Positions 35,775-44,714 are shown, numbered from the stretch's first letter. The stretch: 64,000 nucleotides of DNA from Ramlibacter lithotrophicus (GCF_012184415.1 NZ_VTOX01000001.1:62001-126000), one strand, 5' to 3'. The notes: generated from the letters alone by a model not told the origin. Numbers and translations are program-made.

Positions 35775-36209
35775 TCATCGCACCGCGGTCTGCTTGACGC
35801 CGGACTTCGCTTTCGGCTTAGGCCGGAAGCTGCCGTTGTCCAGCCAGTCCGGCCGGAACGGCGGCTGCGGGTGCGCGGCCGGCCGGTCCTGCAGCGCCTG
35901 CCAGCGCGCCACCTCATGCGGCGCGGCATCCCAGTAGCGGCCGTACAGCACGGGCCCGTACTGGTGCATGAACAGCGCGATGCGCGCGGCGTCGGCGTCG
36001 CCCTCGTTGGCGAGCGCGAAGAAGCGTCCGAACGCGTCGGAGAGGCGACCGGCACGGTACTGCTGCACCGCCTCGTCGAACGCGCGGCTGCGTGCCTGTG
36101 CCGGACCGGCGGCCGCGAGCGCCGCGACGGCCACCAGCGCGCACAGCGCGCGCAACAACCACCGCGGCGGCGCGTACCGCGGGCCCCCACGAACTTGTTG
36201 CGCAGGCAT
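35775..36209 (-). CDS. exported small hypothetical protein
   Basis: A 144-residue protein with an N-terminal signal peptide (residues 17-39, cleavage near AQA/RSR). The mature part begins with a short helical repeat (FDEAVQQYRAGRLSDAFGRFFALANEGDADAARIALFMHQYG) resembling a single Sel1/TPR-like unit, then a Trp/Pro-rich region and a basic tail. Such proteins are common in Burkholderiales and unnamed. It lies convergent to fcs (27-base gap) and divergent from the DAHP synthase. Confidence 0.65.
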   Translation of the reverse strand: MPAQQVRGGPRYAPPRWLLRALCALVAVAALAAAGPAQARSRAFDEAVQQYRAGRLSDAFGRFFALANEGDADAARIALFMHQYGPVLYGRYWDAAPHEVARWQALQDRPAAHPQPPFRPDWLDNGSFRPKPKAKSGVKQTAVR

Positions 36210-36322
36210 GGCAGCTTTCCCGATCCTTGCCGCAGGATGTCAGCTTTGCCGGCCGGCGCATTGACCTTCGTCATGCGCCGGCCGACGGCGGCACGCCCCG
36301 GCGCAGGACGTAGACTTCGTAC

Positions 36323-37444
36323 ATGAATCTCCCAGCCATCGAAGGCAGCCGGCGGAACGCGCTGCCCAGTGAAGACAGGCCCCAGGCGACCCGGCTGGAC
36401 GACGTCCGCATCCGGCAGGTCCGCCCGCTCATTTCGCCCGCCTTGCTGCAGGACGACTATCCGGCGGACGCCGCGGTGCAGGGCTTCGTCGAGGCCAGCC
36501 GCGACCAGGTGGCCGCCATCGTCCACGGCCGCGACCCGCGCCTGCTGGTCGTCGTCGGTCCCTGCTCCATCCATGACGGGGAACAGGCGCTGGAATACGC
36601 GCGCCGCCTGCGCGCCCTGGCGCCGCAGCTGCAGGACGACCTGTTGCTCGTCATGCGCGTGTATTTCGAGAAGCCGCGCACCACCGTCGGCTGGAAGGGT
36701 TTCATCAACGACCCGCACCTGGACGGCAGCTTCCGCATGAACGAGGGCCTGCGCCTCGCGCGTTCGCTGCTGCTGTCGATCACGCGCCTCGGCCTCCCGG
36801 TGGGCACCGAGTTCCTCGACCTGCTGAGCCCGCAGTACGTCGCGGACCTGGTCAGCTGGGGCGCCATCGGCGCGCGCACCACCGAAAGCCCCAGCCACCG
36901 GCAACTGGCCTCGGGCCTGAGCTGCCCGATCGGCTTCAAGAACGGCACCGGCGGCGGCGTGCAGATGGCCGTGGACGCGCTCGTCGCGTGTCGCTCGCCG
37001 CACGCCTTCATGGGCATGACCAAGATGGGGCAGGCCGCGATCTTCGAGACCGACGGCAACGCCGATTGCCACGTCATCCTGCGCGGTGGCTCGCGCGGAC
37101 CGAACTACCACGCTGCCGACATCGAGGCGGCGTCCGCCATGTTGCACAAGGCAGGCGTCTGCGAACGCGTGATGGTCGACTGCTCGCACGCCAACGCCGC
37201 GAAGAACTACCTGCGGCAGGTCGAAGTCGCCGGCGACCTCGCCCAGCAGATCGCCGCCGGCGAGCAGCGCATCCTCGGCCTGATGATCGAGAGCCACCTG
37301 AATCCCGGCAAGCAGGAGCTGCGCCCCGGCGTGCCGCTGCAATACGGCGTCTCCATCACCGATGGCTGCATCGGCTGGGAGCAGACCGAGACCGTGCTGC
37401 GCCAGCTGGCGCAGGCGGCGCGGCAGCGGCGCGAGCGCCGCTAG
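36323..37444 (+). CDS. 3-deoxy-7-phosphoheptulonate synthase, class I
   Basis: Condenses phosphoenolpyruvate and erythrose 4-phosphate, first step of the shikimate pathway. The 373-residue protein is of the AroF/G/H type. It has VVVGPCSIHD near residue 80 with the metal Cys, the RVYFEKPRTTVGWKGFINDP block, KNGTGGG, ILRGGSRGPNY with the metal His region downstream (VDCSHANAAKNY), and the C-terminal SITDGCIGWEQTE. Which aromatic amino acid inhibits it cannot be read from the sequence. The final G of its TAG stop is the first base of the inverted-repeat element. Confidence 0.95.
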   Translation: MNLPAIEGSRRNALPSEDRPQATRLDDVRIRQVRPLISPALLQDDYPADAAVQGFVEASRDQVAAIVHGRDPRLLVVVGPCSIHDGEQALEYARRLRALAPQLQDDLLLVMRVYFEKPRTTVGWKGFINDPHLDGSFRMNEGLRLARSLLLSITRLGLPVGTEFLDLLSPQYVADLVSWGAIGARTTESPSHRQLASGLSCPIGFKNGTGGGVQMAVDALVACRSPHAFMGMTKMGQAAIFETDGNADCHVILRGGSRGPNYHAADIEAASAMLHKAGVCERVMVDCSHANAAKNYLRQVEVAGDLAQQIAAGEQRILGLMIESHLNPGKQELRPGVPLQYGVSITDGCIGWEQTETVLRQLAQAARQRRERR

Positions 37445-37718
37445 GGAAGCTCTGAACAAATCCCGCCGCGCGCGACGGCGCTTTTCCGGGATGAGATCCT
37501 AGGCGCCGGACCCAAGGCAAGCCTGGACGGCTTGCCTGGTCCGGCAACAACGGAGCTCGCCCGGAAAAGCGTCGTCCCGTAGGGCTCGGACGAAAACGGG
37601 CGCTTTGCCCACCAAGTTCCTGGCCGGTGCGTCCAGCACCGGCTGCGAAACGTTGGCGGGCAAATCATCCCGTTTTCGTCTCGAGCGCGCACGACGCGAT
37701 TTATTCAGAGCTTCCCTA
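37442..37718. mobile_element. MITE-like structured element with TA flanks
   Basis: Terminal inverted repeats GGGAAGCTCTGAACAAATC (37444-37462) and its near-exact reverse complement (37698-37716; 18 of 19 positions) are bordered by TA on both sides (37442-37443, 37717-37718). Inside are two hairpin arms. Arm 1 pairs 37479-37490 with 37560-37571 (12/12) and encloses a second hairpin, 37505-37523 with 37529-37545. Arm 2 pairs 37589-37600 with 37669-37680 (12/12), then 37604-37615 with 37653-37664 (11/12), then 37623-37630 with 37636-37643 (8/8). No credible ORF is present, so it would be non-autonomous. Both neighbouring genes end in TAG formed by the flanking TA plus the element's first G. Confidence 0.8.
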
Positions 37719-40700
37719 ATGCGCCGCCACCGTCACCCGGATGCCGCGGATCTGCCCGGCCTGCCGTGACGCCGCCGGTCGCGGGTAGGTCGCGGCATCG
37801 AAGCGGTGCAGCAGTTCCGCTTCCTGGGCCTGGGCGAGCGCCACGTTGGCCGACTTCACGTGGCCGAAGCCGCGCATCTGCAGCGGCAGCGCGGCAATCT
37901 CGCAGGCGGTCTTCAGGCGCTCGCGCGTGAGCAACGGCAGCAGCGCTTCGATGCGGTCGCGATAGCGTCCGGCCAGTTCGCGCTCCATGCGGCGCTCCTC
38001 GGTGCGGCCGAAGACGTCGAACACCGTGCCGCGCAGCCGCCTGGCCCGCGCCAGCAGTTTCATCGCGGGCAGCATCCAGCCGCCCAGGCGGATCTTGCGC
38101 GGCGGCTGGCCACCGCGAACGCGCGAGAGGGCGGGCGGCGCCATGTAGAACTCCAGTTCGAATTCGCCTTCGAACTGCTCGCGCAGGGAACGGGTGAATT
38201 CGCCGTCGGTGTACAGGCGCGCCACCTCGTATTCGTCCTTGAAGGCCATCAGCTTGAGCAGGGCCTGCGCGACGGTGCGGGTCAATGGCAAGGATGGATC
38301 GGCGCCCAGCGAATCCTCGCGGCGGCGCACCTCGCCGACGAACCCGGCATAGCGTTTTGCGTAGCCCGCGTCCTGGTAGCCGGTGAGGTGGGCCACGCCG
38401 CGCGCGATCACCGCGTCGAGCGTGCCGTCCTCGCGCGCCGGTTCGGTGGGCGTGCCGCGCAGCAGCGCCACGACCGCCTGCGGCTCGCCCACGGTCAGCC
38501 GGCCGAGCGCCAGCGCCAGCTTGTTGTTCTCCACCGCGACGCCGTTCAGTTCGACGGCGCGCAGCAGCGCCTCCTGGCTCACCGGCACCAGGCCACGCTG
38601 CCAGGCAGCGCCCAGTGCCACGATGTTTGAGTAGATGGAGTCTCCCAGGAACGCCTCGGCCAGGGCCTGGGCATCCAGCGTTTCCACACGGTCGGCGCCG
38701 GCGGCAAAGCGCAGCTTCTCAAGCAGCTCCGGCGACTTCAGGCTGGCGTCCGGGTTGCGCAGGAGTTCGGCCACCGGCACTTCGTGCGTGTTGGCCAGGA
38801 TGCGGGTGCGGCCGTGGCGCACCGTGGCGAGCGCGTCGGCCGACGCCCCCACCACCAGGTCGCACGCCAGCAGCGCGTCGGCCTGCTGGGTGTCGATGCG
38901 GACCTGGTTCAGGCGCGACGGCAGGTCGGCGAGGCGCACGAAACTCAGGACCGAGCCGCCTTTCTGGGCGAAGCCCATGAAGTCCAGCACGCTGGCGCTC
39001 TTGCCTTCCAGGTGCGCCGCCATGGCCAGGAGCGCGCCCACGGTCACCACGCCGGTCCCCCCGACGCCGGTCACCAGCAGGTCGTACGGACCCGTCCACG
39101 CATGCGGCGCCGGCAGCGGCAGGGCATTCACCTGCGACATGAAGACCTTGCTGCCGCTGGCGAGCGCGCCGGCGCGTTGTCGCGGCTTGCCGCCAACCAC
39201 GCCGACGAAGCTGGGGCAGAAGCCCTTGGCGCACGAATAGTCCTTGTTGCAACTGCTCTGGTCGATCCGGCGCTTGCGGCCCAGCGGGGTCTCCAGCGGC
39301 TGCACCGCCACGCAGTTGCTCTGAACCGAGCAGTCGCCGCAGCCTTCGCAGACCCGGTCGTTGATGAACAGGCGCCGTGCCGGGTCGGCCAGCTCGCCTT
39401 TCTTGCGCCGCCGCCTCTTTTCCGCGGCGCAGGTCTGCTCGTAGATCAGCACCGTGACGCCGGGGATCTCGCGCAGGCGCCGCTGCACGGCATCGAGCCG
39501 GCCGCGGTCATGGAACTCGGTGCCGGCCGGGAAGCGGTCGCGCATGCGCTCGTACTTGGCGATGTCGTCGGACAGCACCACGACCTGCTTCACGCCCTCG
39601 GCCTCGACCTGACGTGCGATGCCGTCGACGCTGATGATGCCGTCCACCGGCTGGCCGCCGGTCATCGCGACCGCGTCGTTGAAGAGAATCTTGTAGGTCA
39701 GCGTCGCCTTGGCTGCCACGGCCTGGCGGATCGCGAGATAGCCCGAGTGGTAGTAGGTGCCGTCGCCGAGGTTCTGGAAGACATGCGGTACCTTGGTGAA
39801 CATGGCGTGCGAGACCCAGTCCACGCCTTCGCCGCCCATCTGGATCAGGCCTTCGGTGTCGCGATCCATCCAGCTCGCCATGAAGTGGCATCCGATCCCG
39901 GCCTGCGCATGCGAGCCCTCCGGCACGCGGGTCGAGGTGTTGTGCGGACAGCCGGCGCAGAAGTAGGGCAGGCGCTTGACGCTGTCCGAGGCGTTGGACA
40001 GCAGTTCCGGCAGCGTGAAGTCGCGCACCAGGTGCCGCCGGTCCAGGTCGGGGAAATGGCCGGCCAGCCAGTTGGCCAGGATCTCGATCAGGCGGGAAGG
40101 CCGCAGTTCGCCCAGCGCGGAAATCAACGGGCGCCCGGCGCTGTCCTGCTTGCCGACGATCACCGGCCGCTGGGCGGCGTTGTAGAACATCGAGCGCAAT
40201 TGCTCCTCGACGACCGGGCTTTTTTCCTCGACGACCAGGATCTCGGTCAACCCGCGTGCGAATTCGCGCATGCGCGTCGGCTCGATCGGATACGTGAGAC
40301 CCAGCTTGTAGATGCGCACGCCGTGCTGCGCCAGCGTCTCGGGCGAGATGTCCAGCCGCCGCAGCACCTCCATCAGGTCGTAGTGCGCCTTGCCGGCGGT
40401 GACGATGCCGACGCTCGCGTGCGGACTCGCCACGATGTGCCGGTCGATGCTGTTGACGCGGGCGAAAGCGCGTACCGCGTCCAGCTTGGCGTGCAGGCGC
40501 TGCTCGATGGTGAGCGACGGCAGGTCGGGCCAGCGATAGTGCAGCCCGCCGGCCGGCGGCTGGTACCCGGTCACGCTGCGCACCGTTTCGCCGTCCTGCC
40601 AGGCGGCGACGCGGGCGTTGACCAGGTCCAGGTCGACGGTGGAACCGCTTTCGACGATTTCCGACAGCGCCGTGAAGCCGACCCAGTTGCCGGAAAAGCG

Positions 40701-41303
40701 CGAGAGCGCCCACCCGTACAGTCCGAACTCCAGGTACTCGGCGACGCTCGCCGGCGCGACGACGGGCGCGTGCCAGGACTGGAAGGCCTGGTCGCTCTGG
40801 TGCGGCATCGACGACGACACGCAGCCGTGGTCGTCGCCCGCCACCATCAGCACGCCGCCGTGCGGCGAAGCCCCGTAGGCGTTGCCGTGCTTCAGCGCGT
40901 CGCCGGCGCGGTCGACGCCGGGGCCCTTGCCGTACCACATGGCGAACACGCCGGCGCAGGTGCGCTCGGGGTCGGCCTCGACACGCTGGGTGCCGAGCAC
41001 GGCGGTCGCGCCCAGTTCCTCGTTGATCGCCGGCAGGAACCGCACGCCGCTGGCATCGAGCTGCGCGCCGGCCTTCCACAGCGCCTGGTCCACCATCCCG
41101 AGCGGCGAGCCGCGGTAGCCGCTGACGAAGCCGCGCGTGTCCAGTCCCGCGGCGGCGTCGCGCTGGCGCTGCATCAGCATCAGGCGCACCAGCGCCTGCG
41201 TTCCGGTCAGAAAGATGGCGCCGCCGCTGGCGGCCAGGTTGTCGGTGAGGCGGTAGTCCCGCCGCACGAGCGACGGCGAATCGGTCATGGTTGTCTCGGC
41301 CAT
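37716..41303 (-). CDS. indolepyruvate/arylpyruvate:ferredoxin oxidoreductase (fused alpha-beta)
   Basis: Oxidatively decarboxylates arylpyruvates to arylacetyl-CoA with ferredoxin as acceptor. The 1195-residue polypeptide fuses the alpha part (pyrimidine-binding and TPP modules: FLTGTQALVRLMLMQ, GYRGSPLGMVDQAL, SGYLAIRQAVAAKATLTYKI) with a Cys-rich iron-sulphur region (VCEGCGDCSVQSNC, later CNKDYSCAKGFC) and a gamma-like domain (VTGVGGTGVVTVGALLAMAA). The ATG at 41303 has GGAG six bases upstream. It is divergent from an Lrp-type gene and near paaABCDE, so phenylpyruvate to phenylacetyl-CoA is a likely reaction. Confidence 0.9.
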   Translation of the reverse strand: MAETTMTDSPSLVRRDYRLTDNLAASGGAIFLTGTQALVRLMLMQRQRDAAAGLDTRGFVSGYRGSPLGMVDQALWKAGAQLDASGVRFLPAINEELGATAVLGTQRVEADPERTCAGVFAMWYGKGPGVDRAGDALKHGNAYGASPHGGVLMVAGDDHGCVSSSMPHQSDQAFQSWHAPVVAPASVAEYLEFGLYGWALSRFSGNWVGFTALSEIVESGSTVDLDLVNARVAAWQDGETVRSVTGYQPPAGGLHYRWPDLPSLTIEQRLHAKLDAVRAFARVNSIDRHIVASPHASVGIVTAGKAHYDLMEVLRRLDISPETLAQHGVRIYKLGLTYPIEPTRMREFARGLTEILVVEEKSPVVEEQLRSMFYNAAQRPVIVGKQDSAGRPLISALGELRPSRLIEILANWLAGHFPDLDRRHLVRDFTLPELLSNASDSVKRLPYFCAGCPHNTSTRVPEGSHAQAGIGCHFMASWMDRDTEGLIQMGGEGVDWVSHAMFTKVPHVFQNLGDGTYYHSGYLAIRQAVAAKATLTYKILFNDAVAMTGGQPVDGIISVDGIARQVEAEGVKQVVVLSDDIAKYERMRDRFPAGTEFHDRGRLDAVQRRLREIPGVTVLIYEQTCAAEKRRRRKKGELADPARRLFINDRVCEGCGDCSVQSNCVAVQPLETPLGRKRRIDQSSCNKDYSCAKGFCPSFVGVVGGKPRQRAGALASGSKVFMSQVNALPLPAPHAWTGPYDLLVTGVGGTGVVTVGALLAMAAHLEGKSASVLDFMGFAQKGGSVLSFVRLADLPSRLNQVRIDTQQADALLACDLVVGASADALATVRHGRTRILANTHEVPVAELLRNPDASLKSPELLEKLRFAAGADRVETLDAQALAEAFLGDSIYSNIVALGAAWQRGLVPVSQEALLRAVELNGVAVENNKLALALGRLTVGEPQAVVALLRGTPTEPAREDGTLDAVIARGVAHLTGYQDAGYAKRYAGFVGEVRRREDSLGADPSLPLTRTVAQALLKLMAFKDEYEVARLYTDGEFTRSLREQFEGEFELEFYMAPPALSRVRGGQPPRKIRLGGWMLPAMKLLARARRLRGTVFDVFGRTEERRMERELAGRYRDRIEALLPLLTRERLKTACEIAALPLQMRGFGHVKSANVALAQAQEAELLHRFDAATYPRPAASRQAGQIRGIRVTVAAH

Positions 41304-41426
41304 GCACTGCTCCGGCAGTTGTTGTGAAAGACGAGATTACGCAATTTCAGGGGGAACAGGATTCTTCTTTGCTGGTAATGCTAGGACGTAGCAGAATTTC
41401 ATTCCCAGATTTGCCAGAACCACGAA
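41304..41426. promoter_or_regulatory. AT-richer divergent control region
   Basis: The 123 bases between the oxidoreductase and the Lrp-type regulator are clearly richer in A and T than their surroundings (for example GATTACGCAATTTCAG and GCAGAATTTCATTCC). A TTGCTG at about 41378 lies 17 bases from CAGAAT and could be a weak promoter toward the regulator gene. Such AT-rich divergent regions are typical Lrp/AsnC binding sites. Confidence 0.4.
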
Positions 41427-41936
41427 ATGAACAAGCTCGACCGCTACGACCGCCTGCTGCTCGGCGAACTGCAGCGCGATTCGCGCCAGACCGTCCAGCA
41501 GCTGGCCACGGCCGTTGGCCTGTCCAGCACGCCGTGCTGGAAGCGGGTCAAGGAGCTGGAGGCCAGCGGCGTGATCCGCCGCTACACGGCCCTTGTGGAC
41601 CGCGAGAAGGTAGGCCTGTCCCTGTGCGTGCTGGCCGAGCTCAACCTCACGCGGCACAGCGAGGAAGACGTCCGCCAGTTCGAGCGCGCCGTCGCCGACT
41701 GCCCGCAGATCGTGAGCTGCTATGCCACCACCGGCCAGGCCGATTACGTGATCAAGGTGCTGGTGCCGGACATCAAGCAGTACGAGGCGTTCCTGCACGA
41801 GACCGCCTTCAAGCTGCCCGGTGTGACGCACGTGCGCTCGAGCGTGGTGCTCAAGGAAGTGAAGGCAGAAACCCGGGTGCCGGTGGAGGAACCGGCTTCG
41901 GAGGAGGCACCCGCCGTCCGCCGGTCCCGGCGCTGA
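41427..41936 (+). CDS. Lrp/AsnC family transcriptional regulator
   Basis: A 169-residue regulator with an N-terminal winged helix-turn-helix (LDRYDRLLLGELQRDSRQTVQQLATAVGLSSTPCWKRVKELE) and a C-terminal RAM effector domain (SEEDVRQFERAVADCPQIVSCYATTGQADYVIKVLVPD). A charged tail of about 20 residues follows. Its divergent position against the arylpyruvate oxidoreductase suggests that it controls that gene in response to an aromatic amino acid or arylpyruvate. Confidence 0.9.
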   Translation: MNKLDRYDRLLLGELQRDSRQTVQQLATAVGLSSTPCWKRVKELEASGVIRRYTALVDREKVGLSLCVLAELNLTRHSEEDVRQFERAVADCPQIVSCYATTGQADYVIKVLVPDIKQYEAFLHETAFKLPGVTHVRSSVVLKEVKAETRVPVEEPASEEAPAVRRSRR

Positions 41937-41971
41937 AGCCGGAACTTCCCAGCTCCGCCGGTCCGAGCTGT

Positions 41972-42000
41972 TTGACCTGGATCAAGGTTTCCCGTACTCT
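41972..42000 (+). promoter_or_regulatory. paa promoter with FNR-type box over the -35
   Basis: TTGACC (41972-41977) and TACTCT (41995-42000) are spaced by 17 bases. The -35 is embedded in TTGACCTGGATCAA (41972-41985), which matches the FNR/Anr consensus TTGAT-N4-ATCAA at nine of ten positions. An activator bound there would clash with the polymerase at the -35, so repression without oxygen is more likely. Confidence 0.6.
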
Positions 42001-42007
42001 ATCGCCA

Positions 42008-42021
42008 ACCGAACGGTCGGT
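42008..42021. promoter_or_regulatory. candidate TetR-type operator at the paa start point
   Basis: ACCGAACGGTCGGT is an inverted repeat with arms ACCGA/TCGGT, eight bases after the -10, at the expected transcription start. Its size and form suit a TetR-family dimer, and a TetR gene closes the paa operon. Confidence 0.5.
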
Positions 42022-42059
42022 AGAACGACTCCGACCCACCTGGAGCAGGGAGAAGACAG

Positions 42060-43067
42060 ATGTACACGCAGGCCATGGACACCATGGGCAAGGAGGCGCC
42101 GGCGCGCACGCCGGTGCGCTCCGTCGAGGACGTGCAGCTGGAGGAGCGCTTCGAGGCGCGCATCGCCGAGGGCGAATTCATCGAGCCCAGGGACTGGATG
42201 CCGGAGCACTACCGCAAGACGCTGGTGCGTCAGATCAGCCAGCACGCGCATTCCGAGTACGTCGGCATGCTGCCGGAAGGAAACTGGATCACGCGCGCGC
42301 CGACCCTGAAGCGCAAGGCGATCCTGCTGGCGAAGGTGCAGGACGAGGGCGGCCACGGCCTGTACCTGTATTCGGCGGCGGAGACGCTGGGCACCTCGCG
42401 AGACCAGATGCTCGATGCACTGCATACCGGCAAGGCGAAATACAGTTCGATCTTCAACTACCCGACGCTGACCTGGGCCGACGTCGGCACCATCGGATGG
42501 CTGGTCGACGGTGCGGCGATCATGAACCAGGTGCCGATCTGCCGCTGCTCGTACGGGCCGTATGCGCGGGCGATGGTGCGCATCTGCCGCGAGGAGAGCT
42601 TCCACCAGCGCCAGGGCTTCGAGAGCCTGCTGGTCATGATGCAGCAGGGCACCGCTGCGCAGAAGGAGATGGTGCAGGACGCGGTGAACCGCTGGTGGTG
42701 GCCGTCGATCATGATGTTCGGCCCGCCCGACGACCAATCGCCCAATTCCGCGCAGTCGATGCGCTGGGGCATCAAGCGCATCTCCAACGACGAACTGCGC
42801 CAGAAGTTCATCGACGCGGCGGCGGAACAGGCCAAGGTGCTGGGCGTGACGCTGCCGGATCCCGACCTGAAGTGGAACGAGGAGCGGCAGCACTACGACT
42901 TCGGCCGGATCGACTGGGACGAGTTCTGGCGCGTGGTGAACGGCAACGGCCCGTGCAACCGGGAGCGGCTCGCCGCGCGCGTGAAGGCGTGGGACGAGGG
43001 CGCCTGGGTGCGCGAAGCGGCGCTGGCGCATGCGCGCAAGCAGTCGCGCGACGCGAAGGCCGCGTGA
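42060..43067 (+). CDS. paaA: 1,2-phenylacetyl-CoA epoxidase, catalytic subunit PaaA
   Basis: Diiron monooxygenase subunit that converts phenylacetyl-CoA to its ring-1,2-epoxide using O2. The 335-residue protein has the two ferritin-like helix motifs with metal ligands: [17 protein letters not shown] and [16 protein letters not shown]. Also present are RAMVRI and [13 protein letters not shown], typical of PaaA. It starts the paaABCDE operon 39 bases after the candidate TetR operator, and paaB follows 42 bases later. Confidence 0.95.
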   Translation: MYTQAMDTMGKEAPARTPVRSVEDVQLEERFEARIAEGEFIEPRDWMPEHYRKTLVRQISQHAHSEYVGMLPEGNWITRAPTLKRKAILLAKVQDEGGHGLYLYSAAETLGTSRDQMLDALHTGKAKYSSIFNYPTLTWADVGTIGWLVDGAAIMNQVPICRCSYGPYARAMVRICREESFHQRQGFESLLVMMQQGTAAQKEMVQDAVNRWWWPSIMMFGPPDDQSPNSAQSMRWGIKRISNDELRQKFIDAAAEQAKVLGVTLPDPDLKWNEERQHYDFGRIDWDEFWRVVNGNGPCNRERLAARVKAWDEGAWVREAALAHARKQSRDAKAA

Positions 43068-43109
43068 TTGACGGTAGCCATCCGGTAACTGCATTCAAGA
43101 GGATCAGAG

Positions 43110-43403
43110 ATGACCGACGTCAATAAGGAATGGCCGCTGTGGGAGGTGTTCGTCCGCAGCAAGTCCGGGCTCGACCACAAGCACTGCGGCAGCCTGCACG
43201 CCGCCGACGCGCAGATGGCGATCCAGGCCGCGCGCGACGTGTACACGCGCCGCCAGGAAGGCACCAGCGTGTGGGTGGTGCGGTCCGACCAGATCGTCGC
43301 CAGCGACCCCGGCGAGAAAGGCAGCTTCTTCGACCCGGCCGAAGACAAGGTCTACCGGCACCCGACCTTCTACAAGCTGCCGGCTTCGGTCGACCACATG
43401 TGA
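43110..43403 (+). CDS. paaB: phenylacetyl-CoA epoxidase subunit PaaB
   Basis: A 97-residue structural subunit needed to hold the PaaAC complexes together. The opening WPLWEVFVRSKSGLDHKHCGSLHA and the central ARDVYTRRQEGTSVWVVRS are characteristic of PaaB, and the length is normal. The ATG at 43110 follows AGAGG. It lies between paaA and paaC. Confidence 0.95.
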   Translation: MTDVNKEWPLWEVFVRSKSGLDHKHCGSLHAADAQMAIQAARDVYTRRQEGTSVWVVRSDQIVASDPGEKGSFFDPAEDKVYRHPTFYKLPASVDHM

Positions 43404-43411
43404 GGGCCGCG

Positions 43412-44185
43412 ATGCAGGCATCGATCCGGATCGGCTCCAGCGCGGCGGTGCAGTACCTGCTGCGCATCGGCGACACCGCCTTGATCCAGGCGCAGCGGCT
43501 GGGAGAGTGGAGCGGCCATGCGCCGGCGCTGGAGGAAGACATCGCCCTGTCCAACATGGCGTTGGACCTGGTCGGCCAGGCGCGGGCCGTGCTGACGCGC
43601 GCCGGTGCGCTCGATGGCGCGGGCCACGACGAGGACCAGCTTGCCTTCCTGCGCGAGGAGCGTGACTACCGAAATGTGACGCTGGTGGAACTGCCGCGCG
43701 GCGATTTCGCGGTGACCAGCCTTCGCAACACGATGATGGCGACCTTCTTCAAGCTGCTGTGGGAGCGGCTGCGCGAGTCGACCGATGCGGAGCTGGCGGC
43801 GATCGCCGGCAAGGCGGTGAAGGAAGCGCGCTACCACCAGCAGCATGCCGCGGACTGGGTGGTGCGCCTCGGCGACGGCACCGAGGAGTCGCGGCGGCGC
43901 ATGGAGCGCGCGCTCCAGGATCTCTGGCCCTATGTGACCGAGTTGTTCGCCGCCGACGCCGTGGACCGCGAAGCGGCCGCCCCGGGCCTGGGCCCCGCGT
44001 GGAGCGAACTGGAGCCGGCATGGCGAGAGGAGATCGACGCGATCCTGGCGGAAGCCTCATTGGCCGCGCCGGTTGCGACGCCGTTCCTCAGCACCGGCAA
44101 GCAAGGCGTGCACAGCGAACACCTGGGCTACGTGCTGGCCGAGATGCAGCACCTTCAGCGCGCCTATCCCGGAGGCGCGTGGTGA
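43412..44185 (+). CDS. paaC: phenylacetyl-CoA epoxidase subunit PaaC
   Basis: A 257-residue ferritin-like subunit that pairs with PaaA but has no catalytic diiron centre. Family landmarks include LLRIGDTALIQAQRLGEW, EEDIALSNMALDLVGQAR, FLREERDYRN and ARYHQQHAADWVVRLGDGTEES. The ATG at 43412 has GAGGG five bases upstream; a GTG at 43400 is also in frame. Its stop overlaps the paaD GTG start. Confidence 0.94.
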   Translation: MQASIRIGSSAAVQYLLRIGDTALIQAQRLGEWSGHAPALEEDIALSNMALDLVGQARAVLTRAGALDGAGHDEDQLAFLREERDYRNVTLVELPRGDFAVTSLRNTMMATFFKLLWERLRESTDAELAAIAGKAVKEARYHQQHAADWVVRLGDGTEESRRRMERALQDLWPYVTELFAADAVDREAAAPGLGPAWSELEPAWREEIDAILAEASLAAPVATPFLSTGKQGVHSEHLGYVLAEMQHLQRAYPGGAW

Positions 44186-44706
44186 CGGTCGCCGTGGCGC
44201 CGGCCACGCGTGTCGAGCGTGCCTGGCAGGTGCTCGACGGCGTGCTCGACCCCGAAGTGCCGGCGGTGTCCGTGTGCGAGCTGGGGATCGTGCGCGACGT
44301 CATCGACCATGGCGGCGAGATCGAGATCGTGCTGACGCCGACCTATTCCGGTTGCCCCGCGACCGAGATGATCGAGCAGAGCGTGCTGGAGGCGCTGCGG
44401 GCGCAAGGGCTGGGCCCGGCCCGCGCGACGCTGCGCCGCGCGCCGGCGTGGACCACCGACTGGATCACCGAGGAAGGCCGGCGCAAGTTGCTCGCATACG
44501 GCATCGTCCCGCCGGGTCCCGTCGCCACCGATGTCGGCGTTCCCGTGCGCTTCATGCCGCGCGGCGCGCGCGCGCCGCACCTGGCCTGCCCGCGTTGCGG
44601 CAGCGACGACACCGAGCGCGTGTCGCAGTTCGGCTCCACCGCCTGCAAGGCGCTGTACCGCTGCCGCGCCTGCCGCGAACCCTTCGAATACTTCAAGCCG
44701 ATCTGA
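44182..44706 (+). CDS. paaD: phenylacetyl-CoA epoxidase maturation protein PaaD
   Basis: A 174-residue protein of the MIP18/DUF59 family (VLDPEVPAVSVCELGIVRDV, LTPTYSGCPATEMI), which assists iron-sulphur or diiron assembly. The C-terminal quarter is a zinc-ribbon-like domain with two CxxC pairs (CPRCGSDDTE, CRACREPFEYF). The GTG start at 44182 overlaps the paaC stop and has GGAGG eleven bases upstream. In this order it belongs to the paaABCDE set. Confidence 0.93.
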   Translation: MTVAVAPATRVERAWQVLDGVLDPEVPAVSVCELGIVRDVIDHGGEIEIVLTPTYSGCPATEMIEQSVLEALRAQGLGPARATLRRAPAWTTDWITEEGRRKLLAYGIVPPGPVATDVGVPVRFMPRGARAPHLACPRCGSDDTERVSQFGSTACKALYRCRACREPFEYFKPI

Positions 44707-44714
44707 TCGTCCAC

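Noticed and set aside
37444-37716. Transposase or small gene inside the inverted-repeat element
   Set aside because: Only short frames crossing hairpins are present; none has a start site or resembles a transposase.
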